Source of the DNA: Muribaculaceae bacterium
GTDB lineage: Bacteria; Bacteroidota; Bacteroidia; Bacteroidales; Muribaculaceae
Reading direction: 5' to 3'
Assembly (NCBI GenBank): GCA_029051445.1
Contig: JAIDKP010000039.1
Location: 1-22,942 of the forward strand
Length of the DNA stretch: 22,942 bases
Shown piece by piece: positions 17,082 to 22,942 of this stretch. Every line of letters starts with the position of its first letter. Position 1 is the stretch's first letter. Position numbers and translations under genes: made by a program. The notes below the pieces were generated by a model. It searched no databases. It worked only from the letters and a program-made list of their open reading frames with translations, and was not told the origin of the DNA.

Positions 17082-18230
17082 ATGATATACCGCACATTAG
17101 GTCGTACAGGCATTAGCGTAAGTGCCATCGCGCTCGGATGCGAAGGTTTCATGCACAAAACCAAAGCCGAAATCAAAGCCGACTTCGACTATGCCATAGC
17201 AAAGGGAATAAACTTCATCGACATCTACTCGCCCAACCCCGATCTGCGCCGCAACATAGGAGCGGCTCTTGCCGGATACCGCGACAGGTTTATCATACAG
17301 GGACATCTCTGCACCGTGTGGGAAGATGGTCAGTATCTGCGCACACGCGACATAGCCAAGATCATGCCCGCTTTCGAGACACAGCTTGCCGAACTTGCGA
17401 CAGACTATCTCGACATAGGCATGATCCACTACGTCGACAGCGAGGAAGACTTCCACAAAGTTTTTGACACTGAGATTATCGATATTGCCTGCCGCCTGAA
17501 AGCTGAAGGGCGGATCCGCCACATAGGCATGAGCAGCCACAACCCTGTGATTGCGCGCAAGGCAGTGGAGACAGGCCTTGTCGACGTACTTCTTTTCTCG
17601 ATAAACCCCGCCTATGATCTGCAGCCGGCCGATGTAAGCATCTACGACATGTTTGAGGATGCGACCTATGCCGAAAGCCGCCATAACATCGATCCGGAAC
17701 GCGAGGCGCTTTATGAGATCTGCGAAAGTAAAGGCATAGGCATCGATGTCATGAAAGTCTACGGCGGAGGAGATCTGCTCAGCAGCACCAACTCGCCGTT
17801 CGGCAAAGCCATGACACCGTGCCAGGCCATAGAGTATGCGCTGACACGACCGGCAGTAGCCGCCGTCATGCTCGGATGCAAAGACACCGGCGAGATAGCC
17901 GAGGCATTGCACTGGTGCGAAGCGACAGCCTGTGAACGAGACTACACGGAAATACTCTCAGGTCTTGACCGTTTTTCCTGGCAGGGGCACTGCATGTACT
18001 GCGGACACTGTGCCCCATGTTCTGCCAGAATCGATATCGCGGCCGTCAACAAATTCTACAACCTCACCGTAGCGCAAGGCGAGATTCCCGAAACCGTGCG
18101 TGAACACTACAAAGCTCTGCCCCACCACGCATCGGAGTGCATCGCCTGCGGTGCCTGCGAGAAGCGTTGTCCATTCGGAGTGGAAATTATTAATGGCATG
18201 AAACTTGCATCCATGAGATTTGGTTATTAA
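17082..18230 (+). CDS. Aldo/keto reductase-like protein with two-cluster ferredoxin domain
   Basis: This 382-residue protein has an aldo/keto reductase barrel (about 1-280) followed by a ferredoxin-like tail. The tail has CMYCGHCAPC (C304, C307, C310, C313) and CIACGACEKRCPF (C353, C356, C359, C363), enough for two 4Fe-4S clusters. The barrel keeps D47 and Y49 (FIDIYS) and H116 (MIHYVD). Where the family has its catalytic lysine in a TK strand end, it reads FIIQGHLC, with Q73. I recall related Fe-S reductases with the same QGH segment, so this is probably a subgroup trait. Electron transfer to an unknown substrate is more likely than classical NADPH carbonyl reduction. The ECF S-component gene follows after 33 bases. 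Confidence 0.88.
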   Translation: MIYRTLGRTGISVSAIALGCEGFMHKTKAEIKADFDYAIAKGINFIDIYSPNPDLRRNIGAALAGYRDRFIIQGHLCTVWEDGQYLRTRDIAKIMPAFETQLAELATDYLDIGMIHYVDSEEDFHKVFDTEIIDIACRLKAEGRIRHIGMSSHNPVIARKAVETGLVDVLLFSINPAYDLQPADVSIYDMFEDATYAESRHNIDPEREALYEICESKGIGIDVMKVYGGGDLLSSTNSPFGKAMTPCQAIEYALTRPAVAAVMLGCKDTGEIAEALHWCEATACERDYTEILSGLDRFSWQGHCMYCGHCAPCSARIDIAAVNKFYNLTVAQGEIPETVREHYKALPHHASECIACGACEKRCPFGVEIINGMKLASMRFGY

Positions 18231-18244
18231 TTTTACACCATCAC

Positions 18245-18263
18245 AATTTTTGACACAAAAATT
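18245..18263. promoter_or_regulatory. Perfect palindrome touching the ECF S-component start codon
   Basis: AATTTTTGACACAAAAATT has 8-bp arms around a 3-base centre (ACA) and ends directly at ATG 18264. As DNA it could be an operator; as RNA it would be a weak AT-rich hairpin beside the start. It occupies most of the 33-base gap after the reductase gene, so it could uncouple expression of the two genes. Confidence 0.4.
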
Positions 18264-18776
18264 ATGCAGACAACCCTAAAACTCCAGTCACTGCCATTCA
18301 GCAGTGCAAGAACATATCTTGCGGCAGCCGCATTTATCGTCGGCAATATCGTTTTACCGCAGTTGTTCCACATGATTCCCCAGGGAGGTGTCACATGGCT
18401 TCCAATATACTTTTTCACACTTGTAGGAGCCTATATGTTCGGCTGGAGAGTCGGACTCATCACAGCGATCGCTTCGCCGCTTGTCAACTCGCTTCTTTTC
18501 GGCATGCCGCTTATGGGAGCGCTACCCGCGATCATGCTTAAATCATCTGTTCTGGCCATAGTGGCAGGCTATGCGGCAAACCGGTGGCACAAAGCCACTC
18601 TCGGCACACTTATCGCAGTCGTGCTCAGCTATCAGGTGCTCGGTACTCTCGGCGAGTGGGCGATCAAAGGCGACTTCTTCCTCGCCTGCCAGGATTTCCG
18701 CATCGGCATTCCCGGAATGTTATTGCAGATACTCGGCGGATGGGCCGTGATAAACCTGCTTATCCGCAAAAAATAA
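18264..18776 (+). CDS. ECF transporter S component, substrate unknown
   Basis: This is a 170-residue membrane protein with about six hydrophobic segments: TYLAAAAFIVGNIVLPQLF, WLPIYFFTLVGAYMFGW, VGLITAIASPLVNSLLFGM, LPAIMLKSSVLAIVAGY, LGTLIAVVLSYQVLG and MLLQILGGWAVINLLI. Size and layout are those of substrate-binding S components of energy-coupling factor vitamin and metal importers, which work with EcfA ATPases and EcfT encoded elsewhere; none is in the window. The family of S component, and so the substrate, is not recognisable to me. It shares a strand and probably a transcript with the Fe-S reductase-like gene, which hints at a cofactor-related substrate. A terminator follows. Confidence 0.8.
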   Translation: MQTTLKLQSLPFSSARTYLAAAAFIVGNIVLPQLFHMIPQGGVTWLPIYFFTLVGAYMFGWRVGLITAIASPLVNSLLFGMPLMGALPAIMLKSSVLAIVAGYAANRWHKATLGTLIAVVLSYQVLGTLGEWAIKGDFFLACQDFRIGIPGMLLQILGGWAVINLLIRKK

Positions 18777-18803
18777 CAACACAACTCATCTTTTTATCCC
18801 TAA

Positions 18804-18847
18804 GGGAGCCGCACATGACGCGATGTCACTGCGGCTCCCAACTTTTT
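18804..18847 (+). terminator. Intrinsic terminator after the ECF S-component gene
   Basis: GGGAGCCGCA (18804-18813) pairs perfectly with TGCGGCTCCC (18830-18839). An inner TGAC/GTCA pair extends the stem, and a T-run follows at 18843-18847. It ends the plus-strand unit. A second small hairpin (TCATATC/GATATGA, 18847-18869, then GTTTT) follows as a possible backup. The minus-strand beta-lactamase has no T-tract here. Confidence 0.78.
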
Positions 18848-18877
18848 CATATCTCCACCTGTGATATGAGTTTTATC

Positions 18878-19783
18878 TCACTCTGTAAGCTCACCGGCTA
18901 TGATACGCGACACCTCGGCGATGATTGCTGCGGTTTCATCCATGCTGTAAGCCGAATCTGATACAAACACCGCAAGCGAGTAGCGGCGGCCGTCGGCAAG
19001 ACGCACATATCCGCAGTCGTTTATCCCTATCAGACGCCCCTGACTGTTACGGTCGCCGGTGCCTGTCTTGTGACCGGCGGCTGCACCCGGCGGCAGACCT
19101 GCCACAATGCGGTCAATACCGGTCTCACACGTCTCCATCATTTCGGCAATCGACATATACTCCGGTGCCGCATGACGCATCTCAGTATAAAATCGATCAA
19201 GCAGCATTGCCATCTCAACCGGAGTCGACCTGTTGAGATAACACAGATAGATATCGGCATGCATCTCATCTTCGGTTGATTCGATTACGATATTCCCATA
19301 TCCGAGCTCCTTCATCAGGCTGTCGGCTACCGCAGGGCCACCGATCATCCTGAAAAGAATATCACATGCATTGTTGTCGCTCTGCTGCACCGAATACCTG
19401 AGCAGCTCATCAATCGGCAGCGACATGTCAACAGCCCCATAACGGTCACGCATAGGGCTGTAGGTGTCAGGTTTCATCTCATCGCGGTTCACACACACAC
19501 TGTCGGAAAACGTTTTGCCATTCCTGAGACAGAAATCAGCCACAGCCAGTGCCTGCGGAAACTTGTAGACACTCAGCATCGGGAAATCGCGGCGGCCGTT
19601 CACTGCCACTGTGTCACATCCGTCGATTATAAGTCCGATTCCGATACGGGCATCCTTTCCGCTCACAAACTCGTCCAGACGACGCTGAAGGTGCTCATAT
19701 CGCCTGTCGGCGGCCACACCCCTGACACTGCACCACAATGCCACCACCGCCACACAAATCCATAGTACCGTAAATTTACGCAT
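18878..19783 (-). CDS. Class A beta-lactamase (subclass A2-like)
   Basis: This 301-residue exported serine beta-lactamase hydrolyses beta-lactams in the periplasm. A signal peptide (about 1-25) precedes the fold. All active-site motifs are present: S71-V-Y-K74, S135-D-N137, the omega-loop glutamate E171 in STEDEMHAD, and K239-T-G241 followed by TGDRNSQGR. The overall pattern is nearest to the Bacteroidetes CepA/CblA/CfxA and PER group (subclass A2), which often act on cephalosporins; the spectrum cannot be read by eye. It starts 9 bases after the LRR protein stop with no room for a promoter, so it is probably transcribed with that gene. No transposon ends or insertion sequences are seen near it, which suggests a resident gene and not a recently acquired one. 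Confidence 0.93.
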   Translation of the reverse strand: MRKFTVLWICVAVVALWCSVRGVAADRRYEHLQRRLDEFVSGKDARIGIGLIIDGCDTVAVNGRRDFPMLSVYKFPQALAVADFCLRNGKTFSDSVCVNRDEMKPDTYSPMRDRYGAVDMSLPIDELLRYSVQQSDNNACDILFRMIGGPAVADSLMKELGYGNIVIESTEDEMHADIYLCYLNRSTPVEMAMLLDRFYTEMRHAAPEYMSIAEMMETCETGIDRIVAGLPPGAAAGHKTGTGDRNSQGRLIGINDCGYVRLADGRRYSLAVFVSDSAYSMDETAAIIAEVSRIIAGELTE

Positions 19784-19792
19784 CTTTTTATT

Positions 19793-22516
19793 CTACCTTA
19801 CGTTATACAGCTTTCCTCCTATCACATATGTTCCCTTTGCAAGCCCCTCCATCGCCGACGAGAACGCCACGCCGCGTTTGACAAGTACACCACCGAGCGT
19901 GTAGACATCGACAATGCCGTTTCTGCTGTCTCCCTTCACATCGCCTATAGCACCGGTAAGATCATCATCATTACCGTCATCATCCTTAGGAGTCACGACA
20001 ATATCCACAGGAATACTCCTTACCGTAACTACTCCGTCCGACACTTCCGCATAAACCCCTTTAGTCGTCTTTCCGAATGTAAACACGCTTCCCTCACGGT
20101 TATAGTCGATACCTTCCGAGAGAGGAAGATCACCCTCCCCGGCCCATCTTACCGATAGTCCGCCGGATACCATCGTACCAAGATCAATCACACATCCGTC
20201 AACCAAGTCTAACTTCAGCGGCTCCTGACCGCCGGCATCTATGCCGACGACACCTGACAGTGCAGCCGGAACGACAATCGATCCGGGAAGCAGACAATTG
20301 CCCGACAGATCAACAGACTCAAGTCTTTCAAGATTGTCATAAAGGACAAAGCCTGCCACACCTGCCGACTTTATGGCAATACCGGATATATGCTCCGGGT
20401 AATCGCATAGCAGAGTGCAACGGCCTTCTCCGCCGGTGTCACCGAGACTGACCGACACACTCCCCTGCTGACCGCTCACAACACTGCCGCCGCACATGAC
20501 ACGACACGCACCATTCAGCGCGACCACAACGAGCCTGTCGCCGTTGGACCGACCTACGAACTCAATATCAGCCACACGGCGCGTCACGGCTCTGACAATA
20601 TAGAGTCTGGCATCCTCATCCGACACCGCCACATCATATAGCGGGTTTTCATTCAGTACAGGAGGTAGAGCACTGTAGGTTCCGGCCTCAACACGTGCCA
20701 GATCCCATTTCCATTCTGCCACGATATCCGCCTCACTATCACCACCGACAATACCGTCAACAACAAAACCGACTGCGGGTATCATAACCTCATCATCTTC
20801 TATAGTATTGCTCTGAGCCTTTACAGTGACCTTGCGTGGCCCGACAGTAATCGTGCGCTCCCCATTGCCTTCAAACTCGATGCCCGGAGCCGACGCGGCT
20901 ACTGTCACCTCACCGACACCAACCGGAATAATCCTTGTCCCGTCGATTTTAAGCACCGACTCATCCGACGAGCGATAGACAATATCATATCCCTCTGCAA
21001 CCACAGCATCGATCTCGGCCATATCGACAGGATCGTCACCATAACATAGCGACACAGTCAGTTCCGGAAGCACAATCTCCGGCGCGGCCTCGACCGGAGC
21101 CATTGTTCCATAGACAAACTCCAGCCCTCGCCCTTCTGCTCCGGTTGCATATCTTATTGCCCAGTCATTCCCCGCGTCATCCTTGACCCTGACACTCTCC
21201 ATATGCGCCTCCTTTATCAGAAGCTCTTTTATCTGTTCCTCTGTCATGCAGTCAGAGCTGTAGGCGATGGAGCCATCTTCGCCGACGTTTACAGCGATAG
21301 TGACCGGCATTATACACAACCTGCGCTCCCGCCCTATAAGTTGTTTCCCGTCGGTCTCCGCTCCCGTCATCGCTGTTATAGTCACAATCCCCGCTTTGTG
21401 GAATTTAACAGTCGTTCCCTCTACTGAAGCGACCGACTGATCAGAACTTTCATAAACCGGATTATCAAGACTGCACAAACCTGTATAATCCCTTAGATCA
21501 ATCTTGCCGACAGCAAACGACACCGGCGGCAGATAACCCAATATCTCGGCCGGCACCCCTTTAGGCGATGTCGACCCGACCGTCGCATTTGGATCACGTG
21601 AAATCTTGACCGAGGGTTTTATATCCTTAAACGCCTGGCAAGTATTATCATAGGCGATCGTCACGTTGTCCTCATCATCAACACCGATCAGAAGCCCCTG
21701 TTTAGGACGCTCAATTGTAGCCCAGACGATTTCAGATACCGACATCCCCGAAAAAGCGCTCACGGCAATATCCTGCGGAGAACCGCTAAACCACACTCTC
21801 GAAACCGACGAATCATAAAACGCATGTCCCTGAATCGTATTTAACGACAATGGCAAAACAACTTCCTTAAGCCCGGCGGCATGTCCCTTGCCACATTCCA
21901 TAAACGCCTCGTTCTCGATTTTGTCAAGACCGGCGTTCATAAAAATTCCCGAGTCCAGACAAGCCCCTTTGAACCCATATGAATTCACAGTCTTTACTGT
22001 CTGAGGGAAAGCCATATAAGACAGTCCTGCATTCTGGAACGAGAATCTTGGGATCTCCGTGATACCCGATGGAAGAGACACCCTACGCAACTGTATGGCA
22101 TCCTGAAAAATACGTTCCTCTATCTTTACCCCATCCGGAATTATAACCTCCGTCAGATACTCGGCACCCCTGAAAGCGCTAAGGCCTATTGATTTCAATG
22201 TCGGCGGCAGAGAGATCGTCTTGATCTTTGATTTGGCGAATGCGCTTCCACCGATAGCCGTTACCGTAAAGATTTCTCCGTCAACTGATATCACACTCGG
22301 AACAATCGCCGAGTCCTGGTTATAAGCCACATTGATGTTTTCATACAGATCGACAGTCGCCTGAGCAGAGACAACTGCTGCAGTCTTTGACTGACGGTCT
22401 ATTTCAAACCAGAGATCACCGACATTCACCCTTTCGGCATATGCATCCACGACCACAGATATAAACGCCACTGCAGCCAGCATATGTCGTCTAACGCTTA
22501 AAAAGCTAAATTCCAT
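19793..22516 (-). CDS. Large exported BspA-like leucine-rich-repeat protein with Ig-like domains
   Basis: This protein of about 907 residues has a signal peptide (MEFSFLSVRRHMLAAVAFISVVVDAYA). Numbered from this start, LRR_5/BspA repeats follow at about 75-290 (KSKIKTISLPPTLKSIGLSAFRGAEYLTEVIIPDG and similar), then Big_2-like segments (YESSDQSVASVEGTTVKFHKAGIVTITAM; YRSSDESVLKIDGTRIIPVGVGEVTV), an MBG-like strand (RTITVGPRKVTVKA), a less clear region, and a C-terminal module (VDVYTLGGVLVKRG to GTYVIGGKLYNVR) resembling the type A sorting tail of type IX secretion. ATG 22540 is also in frame, but the -7 box at 22551-22558 would leave almost no leader, so 22516 is preferred. It probably acts on the cell surface in adhesion or binding; the ligand is unknown. 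The beta-lactamase follows after 9 bases. Confidence 0.82.
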   Translation of the reverse strand: MEFSFLSVRRHMLAAVAFISVVVDAYAERVNVGDLWFEIDRQSKTAAVVSAQATVDLYENINVAYNQDSAIVPSVISVDGEIFTVTAIGGSAFAKSKIKTISLPPTLKSIGLSAFRGAEYLTEVIIPDGVKIEERIFQDAIQLRRVSLPSGITEIPRFSFQNAGLSYMAFPQTVKTVNSYGFKGACLDSGIFMNAGLDKIENEAFMECGKGHAAGLKEVVLPLSLNTIQGHAFYDSSVSRVWFSGSPQDIAVSAFSGMSVSEIVWATIERPKQGLLIGVDDEDNVTIAYDNTCQAFKDIKPSVKISRDPNATVGSTSPKGVPAEILGYLPPVSFAVGKIDLRDYTGLCSLDNPVYESSDQSVASVEGTTVKFHKAGIVTITAMTGAETDGKQLIGRERRLCIMPVTIAVNVGEDGSIAYSSDCMTEEQIKELLIKEAHMESVRVKDDAGNDWAIRYATGAEGRGLEFVYGTMAPVEAAPEIVLPELTVSLCYGDDPVDMAEIDAVVAEGYDIVYRSSDESVLKIDGTRIIPVGVGEVTVAASAPGIEFEGNGERTITVGPRKVTVKAQSNTIEDDEVMIPAVGFVVDGIVGGDSEADIVAEWKWDLARVEAGTYSALPPVLNENPLYDVAVSDEDARLYIVRAVTRRVADIEFVGRSNGDRLVVVALNGACRVMCGGSVVSGQQGSVSVSLGDTGGEGRCTLLCDYPEHISGIAIKSAGVAGFVLYDNLERLESVDLSGNCLLPGSIVVPAALSGVVGIDAGGQEPLKLDLVDGCVIDLGTMVSGGLSVRWAGEGDLPLSEGIDYNREGSVFTFGKTTKGVYAEVSDGVVTVRSIPVDIVVTPKDDDGNDDDLTGAIGDVKGDSRNGIVDVYTLGGVLVKRGVAFSSAMEGLAKGTYVIGGKLYNVR

Positions 22517-22550
22517 TATACAAGATTGTTTACATTTCATGATATTTATT

Positions 22551-22590
22551 CAAATTTAACCAAATACTTCTGGCGTGTCATAATTGACAC
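22551..22590 (-). promoter_or_regulatory. Promoter and candidate operator of the LRR-beta-lactamase pair
   Basis: On the minus strand TAAATTTG (22551-22558) matches the -7 consensus. Sixteen bases further upstream lies a perfect palindrome, GTGTCA-TAAT-TGACAC (22575-22590), covering roughly -30 to -45, in place of a recognisable -33 box. That position would suit a repressor or activator site. The protein is unknown. Confidence 0.45.
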
Positions 22591-22683
22591 ACTCTTTAGA
22601 TGTTTTTTAACATTCAGCCGGTTCAATACTAAGCGACATCACTGTTCCGCACATATTGTTGAAGGTCTTTTTCCGAATATTCC

Positions 22684-22691
22684 TATTTTTG
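22684..22691 (+). promoter_or_regulatory. Probable promoter -7 box for the DUF5131 gene
   Basis: TATTTTTG matches TAnnTTTG, with TTG at 22659-22661 about 22 bases upstream, slightly wide for this promoter type. It lies 55 bases before ATG 22747. The rest of the 206-base divergent region (22541-22746) shows only the palindrome and boxes listed. Confidence 0.4.
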
Positions 22692-22746
22692 TAATTAGAA
22701 GAAAAAGGCATATAGCACCGCACAACCCTAAAAGACATATTCTATC

Positions 22747-22942
22747 ATGCCGATGTGGAATCCATGGCACGGTTGCCATAAGATAAGCGAAGGATGCAGG
22801 CATTGTTACGTCTATCGTGAGGATGCAGCTTTCGGAACACCCGTTTCTACAAACGAGATACGCAAGACTACATCATTCAGCCTCCCGCTGAGACGTGACC
22901 GTAGTAAAAACTGGAAGTATCCGTCCGGCACTGAGTTTGCCC
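22747..22942 (+). CDS. DUF5131 / phage Gp37-Gp68 family protein, 5' part only
   Basis: The frame opens at ATG 22747 and runs without a stop to the window edge, giving 65 residues. It begins MPMWNPWHGCHKISEGCRHC, which is the hallmark start of DUF5131 (phage Gp37/Gp68-like) proteins, with three cysteines (C10, C17, C20) followed by YVYRED. The family occurs in phages and bacteria and has no firmly known function; the cysteine cluster suggests a bound metal or iron-sulfur centre. ATG 22753 is an alternative start two codons on. A -7 box lies at 22684-22691. The remaining two thirds or more of the gene are outside the window. Confidence 0.8.
   Translation, partial: MPMWNPWHGCHKISEGCRHCYVYREDAAFGTPVSTNEIRKTTSFSLPLRRDRSKNWKYPSGTEFA

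Noticed and set aside
1..22942. tRNA, rRNA, CRISPR array, insertion sequence or prophage core
   Set aside because: I saw no transposase, integrase, spaced repeats or cloverleaf-like segment. The only phage-related hint is the partial DUF5131 gene at the right edge.

Overview
The window looks like chromosomal DNA of a gut-type Bacteroidales bacterium, possibly Muribaculaceae. The genus is not decidable from the sequence alone. The reasons are a GC content near 50%, exported glycan-degrading enzymes of families typical of this order, -7 boxes of the Bacteroidetes type TAnnTTTG in front of several genes, few Shine-Dalgarno sequences, a BspA-like leucine-rich surface protein, and a PiT-PhoU phosphate transporter next to a PhoB/PhoR-like pair.

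Layout. (1) Positions 91-6641, plus strand: rsmG, an MBL-fold hydrolase, then three exported glycan enzymes in tight order: GH97, GH110 and a sialate O-acetylesterase. A strong hairpin terminator at 6657-6696 closes the block. (2) Positions 6716-8860, minus strand: a GH36 alpha-galactosidase convergent with that block, interrupted by one in-frame amber codon exactly where the family has a tryptophan. (3) Positions 8983-13899, minus strand: response regulator, histidine kinase and methylglyoxal synthase tightly packed, followed by a PiT phosphate transporter with a PhoU-like tail. This reads as a phosphate-response locus. (4) Positions 13990-15795: a Cu/Zn efflux-type permease with a C-terminal HMA domain, divergent from a Fur-family regulator. 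(5) Positions 15828-16930, minus strand: a hexapeptide acetyltransferase and an exported flavodoxin. (6) Positions 17082-18776, plus strand: an aldo/keto reductase-like protein with a two-cluster ferredoxin tail and an ECF transporter S component, ended by a terminator. (7) Positions 18878-22540, minus strand: a large leucine-rich-repeat protein followed after 9 bp by a class A beta-lactamase. (8) The right edge holds the start of a DUF5131 (phage Gp37/Gp68-like) gene.

How the genes work together. GH97, GH110 and GH36 are all families with alpha-galactosidase activity, and together with a sialate esterase they point to trimming of host mucin-type glycans ending in alpha-galactose or O-acetylated sialic acid. 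No SusC/SusD pair is present, so this is a CAZyme cluster and not a complete polysaccharide utilisation locus. In the phosphate locus, methylglyoxal synthase makes metabolic sense because it frees phosphate from dihydroxyacetone phosphate and is known to be inhibited by phosphate.

There are no tRNA or rRNA genes, CRISPR arrays or insertion sequences that I can see, and no gene-free stretch over 300 bases. I found no clearly new multi-gene system. The best leads are the phosphate/methylglyoxal operon, the amber-interrupted GH36, the unusual reductase-ECF pair with a perfect palindrome touching the start codon, and the LRR-beta-lactamase pair.
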